From positions 49,778,406 through 49,842,405 of the forward strand of contig CM032666.1 in NCBI GenBank assembly GCA_019095985.1: a stretch of 64,000 nt of DNA, in the 5' to 3' direction. This DNA is from Streblospio benedicti. Lineage: Eukaryota; Annelida; Polychaeta; Spionida; Spionidae. Every line of letters starts with the position of its first letter. Positions within the stretch are counted from its first letter, which is position 1. Below the pieces are notes generated by a model. The model had not been told where the DNA came from. It searched no databases and saw only the letters and a list, made by a program, of their open reading frames with translations. This document shows, in pieces, positions 27,446 to 38,576 of the stretch. The translations under genes and the position numbers were made by a program.

Positions 27446-27604
27446 AAAAGGTCATTATACTCGTGTGTGTCCGATATCAGATAAAATCTCACCTCGTGTG
27501 GTTTGTTAACAGCACTCGATCGCTGCGCTCTCTCGTGCTGTTAACAAACCACTCGAGGTGAGATTTTATCTGATATCGGACACACACTCATATAATAACC
27601 TTTT
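27446..27604. mobile_element. Fold-back element (long hairpin)
   Basis: Two arms of about 69 bases, 27446-27514 and 27535-27604, are reverse complements with only a few mismatches, around a 20-base centre rich in CGATCGCTGCGCTC. The arms include CCGATATCAGATAAAATCTC and GGTTTGTTAACAGCAC. This is a typical fold-back MITE shape; no coding sequence. Confidence 0.85.
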
Positions 27605-27606
27605 AA

Positions 27607-28780
27607 ACAAGGCTGAATCGTCTAAAGCTTCTAAAAATCATGCACCGTTTGAAACACCTCGTCTTTTTGTTTTGTTTTTGTTTGTTTTGTTTTTTTTCTT
27701 GTTTTTTGTCTTTTCTTTTTTTTAGCATCACTTTCTCGTTCATCATTAACCGCCTACCTCTAATTAAACGCTTCGCCCTCAAGTAGAAGTATGCCTAGAG
27801 CCGCCCGGCCGTTAATGGAAGATTTAGGATATCTGCTAAATCAACGGGCTTGCAATAAATTTTATGAAAAACTTTGCCACGTATAATTTGGTTTATGGAA
27901 ATGTAATGTGATGTCCAAGCTTATAAACAGGATGAATGCACTACAGTCCTTGCTTGCGTACGGTATTCCATATTTAGGGTTGAAATTCCAATTTTATTTA
28001 ACAGCCCTCCACATTACACTGGTACTGACTTATAAGCCATTATTGGCTGGGTGATATTACTAATGTATTTAAATATAAGCAGAATAAGTATATCACATGT
28101 CAGTATAATAAATGATTACTTGACTTGACTTGACTTGGTATGCTACCAGGTAAGCAAACTTCTAAACGCGCGATGCACCAAGTGGCAACGTTAACTGATC
28201 CATGGCATATCACAACATAGGCCTACTGGTCTAAATTTACATGAAGCATTTTACACGTTCTCCCACTTTGAAAACCATTTTACTCATTTTTTTTACACAA
28301 TTGAGAAAAAAATCAGTTTCGCGGAGAATACAGCTGCAGTAAATTTCTCAATATATCATTCCTAATCTGAGTAGCTCCGTTCATGAAATTGTGCCACACT
28401 TTTGCCTTTTATTCAAATAATTAAATCAAAATATCACCAATTTTGAAATCTGTATGTAAAGTAAAAGCATTACGACATGCCGGTGTTTGCATTTCACGGC
28501 ACCCCGGGGCATCATACGGACCCCGGGTTACGGCGTGATGCATCAGATGAAGGGTGGGAGGAGGGTAAAAAGATTTTGATATGCTGCACTCTTGCTAGTA
28601 GTAGGAAAACTGGATTAAGCCAGTATAACAGACTCTCTGAGAACGGACTAGACTGGTAGCTGAAATTGGTGTCGCTAGGGTAACGGTGTTCTATCACACA
28701 AACCAAATAAAATATTTAATTTTATGATGAAAAGTAAAAGCTGTCTTTTTCACAACCGCCCCCTCCAAGTTTTTATATCA
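27607..28780. other. No gene seen
   Basis: A T-rich stretch at 27660-27725 is followed by mixed AT-rich sequence. A GC-richer patch at 28490-28560 holds only a short unsupported frame. Confidence 0.5.
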
Positions 28781-29692
28781 TTATTCACCTGCTGGATCAT
28801 TGCGAATTAGCAGATTCTGACACTGCTCGCCACCCTCACAATAGCCGAACATGGTGCATCCTAGCTTGGAACAGCTACATGTTGCTGTGTGACAACCAGA
28901 TGATTTACACTTACAGTGTATTAGCTGTAATATGGCATTTGGAGCAAAGTTCCAGCAGCTACAGTTCTTCGTATGAGCATGTCCTCATATGATCTTGTTC
29001 CCAACCATATTCCAGAGGATTCAAGTTTGGTCGAACTTCATCAAGTGTTGACTTCCAAATAGCTACTTGAAGATGACATCTTAGAAGATTTTCATAGAAT
29101 GCTTTGTTTGTTGGGGGCAGGGTGAAAAGCTTTATTGATGATGTCCCTGCACTAGCTGTTCTCATTCTCCATGACTTCACTATGCATTCTGTCATTGAGT
29201 TGCATGTCTCATATAATGCACATATATCAGCTTAGCTGCTTGCGGCTCCACAGACTTTAGACCTGCATTCACGTCTCCAATGGCAAACAATGGGAAATTA
29301 CCTTTCTTAAAAGCATTGACAATGGCTGGTTTGCCAATCCCATGCAACGAAGCAACTGTTTCCGCACCCAACAAACTATGGATTGCTATTATAACTTTAG
29401 CAATATTCTGATGAGCGCTAACTGTGGCACGAATATCAATCACTGCCCGCTCTTTTACTGGAGACAACATTATCATTGGACAATTGGTTTCCTTACAATC
29501 GCAATCATAAAAGTGAACAATTAAGACAAACACGTCTCTATCATCACATACAACATTGACAGAGCTTCCACGGATTGATGAGGATATGGCATGTTGGGCT
29601 ATGATGACGTCTGCCTCCTCATGTTTGGAGCAAAGGTTATGCCTTTCAATTTTCAACCCCTCTGCTGATCTGAATAGGTGCATCATTAACAC
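28781..29692 (-). pseudogene. Decayed member of the same transposon-like family, copy 2, with CXC-like end
   Basis: Read on the minus strand, 29692-29192 gives CSKHEEADVIIAQHAI, VVCDDRDVFVLIVHFY, a GAETVASLHGIGKPAIV block (family pattern GCDTVSxFxGIGKxxAL) and IGDVNAGLKSVE. Bases 29195-28959 continue in another frame with MTECIVKSWRM, LPPTNKAFYENLLRCHLQ, VAIWKS and NPLEYGWE. Bases 28920-28781 give, in a third frame, a cysteine cluster (CKCKSSGCHTATCSCSKLGC) like a tesmin/TSO1 CXC domain, ending GGEQCQNLLIRNDPAGE. One frame change sits at about 29200, and a stop plus another change at about 28955, so the copy is dead or spliced in a way I cannot see. The family's DDRDVF-type acidic motif could belong to a nuclease fold; that is inference. 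Copy 1 is at 4931-5675. Confidence 0.65.
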
Positions 29693-29699
29693 CAGAAAG

Positions 29700-30790
29700 T
29701 GTCAGAGAATGTGAAAAGAAATCAGAGTCTAGTAAGCTCTCAACAAATATTGCATTAAGTTGAACCTTATTCTTTGTGTATATATTATTAACCTAAGTCA
29801 TTTATAATGCTGTTATTAGATTCCTCACATATGAAAACCTAGGTGATGACACCAAAATGAAGTATTTAGCACACATATTTGCAGAGATATGGTTATTTTA
29901 AGATATTTTTTCTCACCGGCGGCCATCTTGGATTTTTTAAAATGCCACTGGGTAAAAGTTTACACACACTCCTGAAAACATTACCGTAGACCCATAACTA
30001 TGAAAATCCACTGTTAAAAAAAGTCTGTAGAAACTTTCCAACCTCCATGAAATATTGCCATAATTCCACCTGACTACAACACCCATTTTTATGGGTTAAA
30101 TAATGAATATGGTACACATCATGTGTTGTTTTAATCAGTAATTTGCTGGGAAACTCCCATTAACCAGTGCATTGCTACAATATTTTTTGAAGTGAACAAC
30201 TTCTTAGCCTAATGTTCAAAAGTAAAAAAGTAAAACAAACATTTTAGTAGGTAGTCGGCATCTATGTATAATTCCTCATAATGAACAACATTACTTACAA
30301 TATTTTATTTTTTCAGAGGTGGAAATTTAGCTGTCAAAGAAGAACCTTCACATTTGTCATTGTGTTTTTCAGCCATTTTGCCCCGTAGATTACCAATCAA
30401 CCCCAGCAGGTCATGAATATCCCAGTAGGTTTGTGCGAACCCCAAAAGATCGTGTATTGTAGGTCTACCTACACGGTGTTATTGCAGTTTGCCCCATACT
30501 CAGATGTGCCGTGTATCTCAAGCTTGCTTACATCACTGACCCAACCAATTCGGGCGTTGTAGAGCGCATAACCACAACGTGCGATTATTCTAGCCGTAAA
30601 ATATATATCTAGGAAGGCCGGGTGGTGGGGCGCACACAATCACAGAAGTATTGTAAAGCTCAGTGTAATATGCTGTTTAAAACCATAAAATGGTATCTTA
30701 TGGTTTAATATTCCTATAGAATCTAAGAAAAAAGCTGACCAACATGTCAAAATTCAGTTATCTGCGGTCAAAACTTCGATACCATTATTA
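29700..30790. other. No gene seen
   Basis: AT-rich intergenic sequence, possibly continuing older copies of the adjacent element, without recognisable coding blocks. Confidence 0.4.
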
Positions 30791-30799
30791 TAAGTGTAA

Positions 30800-31350
30800 A
30801 ACCCATGTTTAACGTATGAACGTACGTAACGTTTAACGTATGAAACACGTATGTACCACGGATAGATTTTTGTCGTACGTGGTTCATCCGTGGTTCATCC
30901 GTGGAGATACGCCGACCATCAGTGTGGCTCGTCCGTTTTTATACGGCGAATTATACGTGAAGAGATTTTACGGGTCGAGATGTCCGCGCTAATCATTTTG
31001 GAATGTTCAAAAGTATTTGCGCGGATAGATTTTCATATCGTACGTGGACTGTACGTGACATTACCGTGATACAAACGTACATTGTCCGTAAAACGTCCGG
31101 GCAATACGCTATTTATCCGGTGTTCATCTGTGCTGGGGGTTTTCAGTACTTTGCAACCAAAATATCATGTTTGCGTGAGTGTATGTGGAGTGTACGTGAA
31201 CAATCTGTGTGTCATCTGTGTTTTGTAAGTGTATTGTCCGTGTATCATTTGTGGTAAATCTGCTTAAGGTTTTTTGTCATTTTTTTTTCACGGAGCCCCG
31301 CGTATCAAAACATTTGTGCGTCCTACATATGTGTTTCATCCGTTTTTTCT
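30800..31350. repeat. CpG-rich tract of degenerate short repeats
   Basis: Words such as CGTACGT, CATCCGTGG, GTCCGT and ACGTACATTGTCCGTA recur at irregular spacing. CpG density is far above the flanks. No coding sequence is supported. Confidence 0.5.
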
Positions 31351-31477
31351 ATGTGACAGTGACTTATAATAGATGTACTCATGGAATGTACCACGGTTTA
31401 ATCTGAATGACATTTTCCTGTGAAGCCCCCGTCCTATGTCATGTGTTATAACAAATATACCATGATCCAGAAGATCA

Positions 31478-31674
31478 TTATAGGGGGGTATAAGGGGTCT
31501 AGAAATCTAATATCCCTCATTTTGGCCAATTTTTCCCTTATCCCTCTTTTTGGCTCTTTTTTCCACTATCCCACTATTTGGAGATCCCTTATCCCTCTTT
31601 TTGGCCCTTTTCTCGTATCCCTTTTTTCAGCTTTTTCCCCCTTATCTCACTTCCTTATACCCCTCCCATTATAG
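31478..31674. mobile_element. 197-bp element: inverted ends around a minisatellite
   Basis: The left end ATTATAGGGGGGTATAAGG (31478-31496) and the right end CCTTATACCCCTCCCATTAT (from 31653) are inverted repeats with small differences. Between them about five diverged 23-28 bp units of the form TATCCCTCTTTTTGGC are arranged in tandem. The shape suggests a MITE with internal tandem repeats. Confidence 0.65.
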
Positions 31675-32244
31675 ACTTCTAATTAGGAAAAATGTAGACA
31701 GATGAAATTTTCAGAAATTGTACTTTGACATATGCATTCAAATCTCAGCTATCATCTATTGTTAAAAAAATAACATTATATATTAATTGACGCAAATTCA
31801 AGGTGAAGTCACACACAAAGGGCAAAGAATTACATGTAGTGCCATTTAAGTATGGGACACATTTCGATTGAGTAATTTTAGGGTGGAGAATGCATTCCTG
31901 TTGTTAAATACATAGTGTATTAGATATGTTTCTTGTAAAGTATCTCGAGCACTAAATGTCATTTATGATTGTGATTTGATACTGATACTATCAAAATAAA
32001 TTAGATTTATTATTATTACAAGCTAGTGCAAACAAAGAATACATATCAGGCAAATTTAGTGGTCCTATACCTTCCTGCACTGTCCCGTTCTATTCCATCT
32101 TGTGTTTTTATGAATCATATATGATCATTTATGAAAATAGCTCATTGAGAGCATTCAAATGAACTGTCACTCGACCAGAATTTTAAGAAAACAAAAAAGA
32201 ATGCTACATATATACAGATGACACCATCCCAATTATGACTGTAA

Positions 32245-32310
32245 TCCAACCTATTTTCGACCTGTATCCAACACAATTTCAACCTGGATCCCATACGATT
32301 TCAACCTGAA
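32245..32310. repeat. Minisatellite, three 22-bp units
   Basis: Three adjacent units of the form TCCAACACAATTTCAACCTGGA with a few differences each. Confidence 0.8.
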
Positions 32311-32567
32311 TTCAGGTAGGCTACACCATATGACTCAGGATCATGTTTGCAAAACCAACCTAAATCCAACTTTGGTATCAATGTTGGATTTAACGTAGAA
32401 ACAATGTTGATGTGTCTGCTGGTAAACAACAGGGTTTTTCCCCAAAATTTTGTTTCATTCATATCGGGAAAAGTACTGGCTCAATATTTTTTTTTCTAAA
32501 ACCAGTTTTGGAAAGTGCTATTTAAGGGCTTTTAAATTATGCATCACCCGATCAGAAACTCTTAAAA

Positions 32568-34342
32568 ATGGTTTTTGATTTGATTTTGATTTGTTTTGAT
32601 TTATTTCGTTTATCACAGGCATATTAATTACAAAGTAAATAAAAGATTACAAATAAATAAAAAAATATATATATAAATAGAAGTAAAATTGAATAGAGAT
32701 ATACAAATATAATAAAAAAATGAACCATGTGACAAACAAGGAGCACTAAAAAGATGTCCATTTAAAATGGAGAGTCTTATTTTCATAGTGGACCTCGGTG
32801 AAAACATGGAAAAACAACTGACTAGAATTGGTGCTATAGAACATAATAATTACATTACTAATGATTAACCTTTTTACAAATATATTCTTATTATTCTTTT
32901 ATAAAATGGTCCATATAATATTTCTTACATTTTGATTTAAAAGACACCAAACAGTTTGACTTTCGTATTGGTAGAGGCAGACTATTCCAACATTTAATGC
33001 TACAATATTTAAACGTTTTCTGTCCATGGGACTTAACTTTTGGTACAATGTACGACAACTCTTCCCAGTATTGTATGAATGACTCACAAGTTTAACATCA
33101 CATAAATATGCAGGAGCCTTTTTGATGTGTATTTTATACATTAAACATAAAGACAAGTATTCAATTCGATCATTTACATTTAACCATCCAACTAATTTAA
33201 AATCCTCAGAACAAAGGTGGTGCCTTCCATCATAGTTTAAAATGTATCTAATTAGCCTATTTTGTGTTGTTTGAAATCTTGTTTTCACTTTTTGGGGCAA
33301 CCCTCTAAACCAGCTGTTGACACCATAATCAAAATTAGATTGTACTAAGTAGAAACTAATAGTTTTCTCTCTTTAAACCCAAAATACATATTATTTCTAT
33401 ACAAAAATTTCAATTTAGCATTGATTTTTTTCAACATTAAGCTAGCCATAGACAAACCACTAAAATCCTGATCAAAAGTAACACCTAAATATTTTATACT
33501 GTTTTTTGACTCAATTTCTTTGTCATTGCACATTATATTCAATCTATTGCATTTACTCAATTTCTTTTTAGTAGCAAACAAAATACGTTCCATTTTCCCC
33601 AAATGTAAAAATAGTTTATTTTCTTCCAACCAATAGTTACGTTATTTTAAATTTTCTGCCAATGTTATTTCAATCTGCCTTGGGTCCGTCCCAGTGACAA
33701 CTAAAGCTAGAGTCATCAGCATACAGAAAAAGATCACATGTGACTGCCTGAATCATATCATTTACATACAGTGTAAACAAAAGTGGACCCAATATTGATT
33801 CTTGTGGAACACCACACGTGACCCTCCTGCATGCTGAGACCCTGCCATTGACACTAACAAATTGCTGCCTGTCTGACAAGTAAGACTGAAACCATGAAAC
33901 TACTGTGTTATCCATACCAATGGATTTTCATTTAGTGGTCAAAATTTGATGGTTTACTGTATCAAATGCCTTTTGAAGATCAATGAGAACTACCCCAGTA
34001 TAGAGGCCATCATCCATATTCAGTCTCACCCTGTCAGAGAGACTAGTCAATGCAGTGTCAGTATAAAAAGCTTGACGAAATTCAGATTGAAACTCATATA
34101 ACAGATTATTAGAATTCAAATAAGCAACCAGTTGTTTATGTACAATTTTTTCAAATATTTTAGAAATCACATGTAATATTGATACAGGTCTATGGTTGCC
34201 TTCAAAGTTTGAGTCACCTTTTTAAACAACGGGATTACCTTTGGCTGTTTTAAAGTCATTTGGGACAGTAGCAGTTCTTAAAGACAAATTTACAATATGT
34301 CGTGTCAATCGTGAAATTGAGCATGCTGACTCATGCATGCTC
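32568..34342 (-). mobile_element. CR1/L2-like LINE, 3' part, decayed
   Basis: Minus-strand frames encode a reverse transcriptase in order: SISRLTRHIVNLSLRTATVP, GNHRPVSILHVISKIFEKIV, VVLIDLQKAFDTVNH, GVPQESILGPLLFTLYVNDM and the catalytic LYADDSSF (near 33725). A post-RT region follows (SIKYLGVTFDQDF, then RFQTTQNRLIRYI). The piece ends at a run of diverged ATCAAA/AATCAAAA units at 32568-32610, as CR1/L2-type LINEs often do. The frame breaks several times (an in-frame stop near 34220 and shifts near 33920, 33640 and 33310), so the copy is dead. The 5' half, including the endonuclease, is missing. Confidence 0.85.
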
Positions 34343-34359
34343 AATTTCACGATTGACAC
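34302..34359. repeat. Perfect 25-bp palindrome at LINE 5' end
   Basis: The arm 34302-34326 and the arm 34335-34359 are exact reverse complements around TGACTCAT. The right-hand reading of one arm is LINE coding sequence (ACSISRLT), so the palindrome is an inverted duplication of the LINE's truncated 5' end. Confidence 0.85.
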
Positions 34360-34454
34360 TCCAATCTCGTTGTCAAATCCTACAATATTGACAGCAATAG
34401 TCCTACATGGAGTTTGAAAATATATGCAGTCTTCTATGACCTTTTTATTTCTTA

Positions 34455-34895
34455 GTTTCTGGTCGTGTGATAAGTCATTTGAAAGCTCTCAATGAGACCT
34501 TTTCAAATATGGTTTTGGATAATTTTTGGAACAAATAGTGTTTGAGCTACATGGGAAAATGATATTAGCGAACTGAAAACAGCAGCTGACAATGTCTGAC
34601 CTGAATCATTTTTTCGAGTTTCAAATTGTGTTATACATCATTGAAAAGCCCTTACTTTTCAAGATATGAATGAAACAATATTTGGAGAAAAAATAGTAGC
34701 TTGCTTGTCACCTGTGCGGTTCGTTTTTTTTTTAATATCTATGAATTGCTTGACGAATGATAGCTCATTTGAAAGCTCCCAATGAGCCCTATTCAAATGT
34801 GTTTCTGGATATCTCTTTAAACAAATATTTTTTTGAGCTACACACCAAAACAATATTCGCGAACTAAAAATGCAGCTAACAATGTCGGAACCGAG
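34455..34895. repeat. Diverged direct repeat, period about 285 bp
   Basis: The block near 34465-34600 (CATTTGAAAGCTCTCAATGAG, TTTGAGCTACA, CGAACTGAAAACAGCAGCTG) recurs near 34760-34885 (CATTTGAAAGCTCCCAATGAG, TTTGAGCTACA, CGAACTAAAAATGCAGCTA). Confidence 0.75.
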
Positions 34896-36285
34896 ATATT
34901 ATATAAGCTGAACATTGCTAAAGCAGTAGGGTGTGATAACATCTCAGCCAGATTTCTCAAAGATGCTGCCCGTGTATGGTGGCGATTAGCGGCCATTTTC
35001 AAATCTCGTACCCGGGCCCGCTAACCCGAGGCCGCATATACGCTAATGCGAAGTCGCGAGTGCGCGAGTACGAGAAAAATACGGGCTGCATACTCCCCAG
35101 AGTGTTGCGAAAGTGAAAAAGATTGAACAGGCTCCTGATCTGGGGTGTAATATGTGAAGTCCGTTGAACACATGGATACGTGGACTATAAACCACCACAT
35201 ATACATTTATTTTATGTCCTAAAATGTTATATAATCATTTATTAACATTTGTTGTTTTCTTTCTCCTTTCCCACAACAAAGAACATCTAAAATCTTCTGA
35301 ATATCTCTTTCATATCGTAATATAAATTAGATTACCGTATTTGCTCGTACACGCTCTGATCAGCCATAAGCTGGACACGTTGAAAATTAGGGGGTGGCTT
35401 CTTATTCTAATGTTTAAATTAGTAAGGTTTGAAAATTAACTATTGCTAAAAATATGAGGGTGGGCTTTTATTCAGGGTTGGGCTCTAGCATATGATGCAT
35501 TCTTATTATTCCCCTCTTTTATCAAAGAGAGGAATCATAAAACTGCTGATGTCCGTCATTGTGTGCGCCCGTGTGTCCGAGCTCAGATCTCAGAGATGGC
35601 TGGATGGATCATTCCGAAACTCACACATGATATTCCCTAGTATAAAAGGACGATGCCCGTCATTTTAGAATTTCTAAATTCTTCAAAATGGCTGACTGAC
35701 AGCCATTTTCTGAAATACAGAAAAAGCTTAATAGCTTAAAGCTAAATAGGACAGTTGGAGGTTCATTTTGTTTTGACATCAAATAGGAAATCATGGTCAA
35801 GGAATCCACTGGTGATATTATTTTTGACATACGACCTTTCTTTCAAGATCATCGGCGGTCAAACTTAAACAAATCATGCTCTATCTCCTTTGTTATTGCC
35901 TGTAGAGATACAGTATATATTACCAGCACATTGGAAATCATGGTCAATGAATCCACTGGTAATATTAGTTTTCACCTACGACCTTTCCTTCAAGGTCATC
36001 TGTGAAATCAAGAAGTCATACTTCTTCAAATCATGCAACATCGCTTCTGACATGTTACCAAATAATGTAACTCATTCTTTTTCACTTTCTCAACTTCCTG
36101 GGGAGTATACAGTGCGTGTTTTTCTCGAACTCGCGCATTCGCGACTTCGCATTAGCGTATTGGCGGCCTTGGGTTAGCGGGCGCGGGTACGAGATTTGAC
36201 AATGGCCGCTAATTGCCACCATAGCCAGTGTCATTTAGTCACCATTAACTCATATTATATTATAATTGAGCACGCCGCTCGACCA
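34884..36285 (+). mobile_element. Plus-strand LINE fragment split by a TIR element
   Basis: Bases 34884-34974 encode KLNIAKAVGCDNISARFLKD then AARV, a standard RT entry block (NKAxGxDNISARxLKDAAxVI). Bases 36224-36285 resume it with SVI, then SPLTHII with stops in frame. The 1,249-bp TIR element at 34975-36223 separates the two halves. The fragment is old and short. Confidence 0.65.
34975..36223. mobile_element. 1.25-kb DNA-transposon-like element with ~150-bp TIRs
   Basis: The first ~150 bases (from TATGGTGGCGATTAGCGGCC) and the last ~150 bases (ending GGCCGCTAATTGCCACCATA) are inverted copies with about 90% identity by eye, including GCTAATGCGAAGTCGCGA and ATACTCCCCAG. Flanks GCCCGTG (34968-34974) and GCCAGTG (36224-36230) look like a 7-8 bp target duplication with one mismatch. 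The interior has a direct repeat (ATCATGGTCAA(G/T)GAATCCACT at about 35792 and 35938) and no transposase. It is probably non-autonomous; an 8-bp duplication would suit hAT, but the superfamily is not proven. Confidence 0.8.
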
Positions 36286-36289
36286 ATCA

Positions 36290-38576
36290 GCGTGGGTTAT
36301 TGGCGGTGATTTTTGCACGGAATGATAGAATGTTACATGTACACGTACCTGGATTAGCCTTTCATGCACGCTACGCTTCAGTAATTCTGAGGTGCTTCTA
36401 AAAAAGTATTTAAGGCGGAAATACGGTAGTATCATATGTTGGTGGTTATAAATTGAAAATGTGTTTGTAAAAAGTCAAGTATATTTATTTAGGATTTACA
36501 TCCCGATATTATTATTCATACTAGATGTATGGAATATATACTGAATTGTATTAGTGACAGTGAAAGTGATAATTTCTGGACAGCCTGTAGATCTGCCATT
36601 ATTAGTGATAGCTCAAAACTGTGTAAATTTTAGATATTGTGGATGCTTACAATTTTTTTTTGAAAAGGCAATTACATAGGACTAATTTTACAGATGTGAT
36701 ATTGTGCATATGTATTTTTAAGTGACAATTAAAGAACACTTATTTTAAGAACCTTAAATGCTTTAATATAGCTATACACCCAAATATTGACTATAAAATT
36801 AAAATGGAGGAAACAGCAGTCACATAAACAAATTAATTCACATTTCAATTCTTCAATATTATTATTTAACCAATGTTATTTGAGTGAAGGTGTTGATGAA
36901 TTATCGTTTTAAAATTCTACTTTACATAATGCCATTGTCAAACCAAATAATAATACTATGTCAAAAAAAGTGACAAGTATTGATATATATTCTTTTTAAC
37001 TTTTTAATAATTAATAATTATTATTAAATATGAATTACTTGTTAGTAGGCTAATATGTGTATGATGCTATTACTAAAGATTACGTCCAACTGGTATAATG
37101 ATCACATAGAATAAAACTTCTGATCTGGATCTGGATCTGGCTGATAGTCGACAGGGCCCCAGGTTGGGGCATCACACCCTGAGATCACACCAACGGCTTG
37201 TGCGCATTATATGGTGACGGTGCGCGCTGAGCTGACTCTTGAAGGATGCAGTCAGCTGACGCAATTGACGCAAAGTCCATAAGTTACACATATGTCACAT
37301 TTTAAATAAATTTATTACTTCATTTTAACATTACAAATTTTGTGATACACATTACCAGAAATTTACAATGGCAATATAAAGAAGGTATCTTTGATATTTC
37401 CACTTCTGTCACAGTTGGGTCAATATATTTATAAGCTGCTTATTAACAGATGCCATCTGTGGCTTTACCACGATCCAATAGAAACCAACTCTCTTCTCAA
37501 TAACAATCGATCAACCGTATAAGAACATGATATTTTAAAATAATACATCACTAGAATTGGTTGTTTCAATTTAAAGGCAGTGCGTCCTACATCCATCATT
37601 TCCAATATAACAACACGTACAACAATGCTTTGACTAGATATTTACAATATAGGACTACCATACATATACATGTACCACAATTACTGATTGTTAAATATAT
37701 ACATGGCATCATATTAGATTTACTTGCTATAATGTACAATTATCATTCTGGGTTGCAGTGTACTTCACAGACATGGTGGGTGGCACCAGCAACTCAAGAT
37801 ACGTGTAGTTTGATTATGAAAGGCTCGAGGGGCACCAATAGAAATTGTGGACTAGTCCGTTTACTCTGGATCCTGCATATCAGTATTGACAATAATTCTG
37901 CTGCTCTTTGTACGTATACCCAATACATAGCATGTGTAATATGCACTGTTATTTGTTAATTAACATCGATTCATATTTTCTGTGTTCACATACGGCCAGA
38001 TCAAATTTTGCTGCTATACATCTGTAACTACATGTAGAAAAGAGCATGGCCAACAGCACCTAGATGTTATAAAAAACACAGTGCATGTATCTGTACAAAA
38101 TTAAAACTATATACCTTAAGTTTATATTTAATTGTTAAAAATATCATTTACGTTGGCTAAGGCCAACAACATACCTTTTATACCGCTCAAGTTTTACCTC
38201 ACCTGGTCAGTGGGTACTTGCTCATCACGATTTAGGGACCATTCAGTATTGATGACAGAGTGACGTAGGAAGGTTTACCAAAAATGCTGTGAAAAAAAGT
38301 AATAGCCCTCCACCTCACATCTCTGTGAAAAAATTGATACCCCCTCAATTTCATGTGATAAAAATTGATGACCCTACCCCCTTACAGTTAACGCAAACAT
38401 TGTCGGCCCCTCATTGTGACAAAAGTACTCATCGAGATCTGAACATACACGAGTTTCTGTGTGCATAATAATTGAGTTTGGCCTGGTCATGAAACCCTTT
38501 AAAGTTAACTCAGTAAGAAAGTACATGTATACATGTATACTAAATGCGGGTTTTCATTTACAATTTATGGTTGACA
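36290..38576. other. No gene seen
   Basis: AT-rich intergenic sequence. A GC-richer stretch at 37120-37270 preceded by GATCTGGATCTGGATCTG may be the end of an unrecognised repeat. The 132-residue open frame at 37561-37959 shows no protein-like features. Confidence 0.5.

Noticed and set aside
34884-36285. 5' inversion (twin priming) of the LINE at 32568-34342
   Set aside because: The plus fragment and the minus LINE both cover the same RT segment (PLTHII and RLTRHIVNL), so they are two separate insertions and not two halves of one.
37561-37959. 132-codon plus-strand frame
   Set aside because: The composition is like translated AT-rich intergenic DNA; no domain, no splice support.
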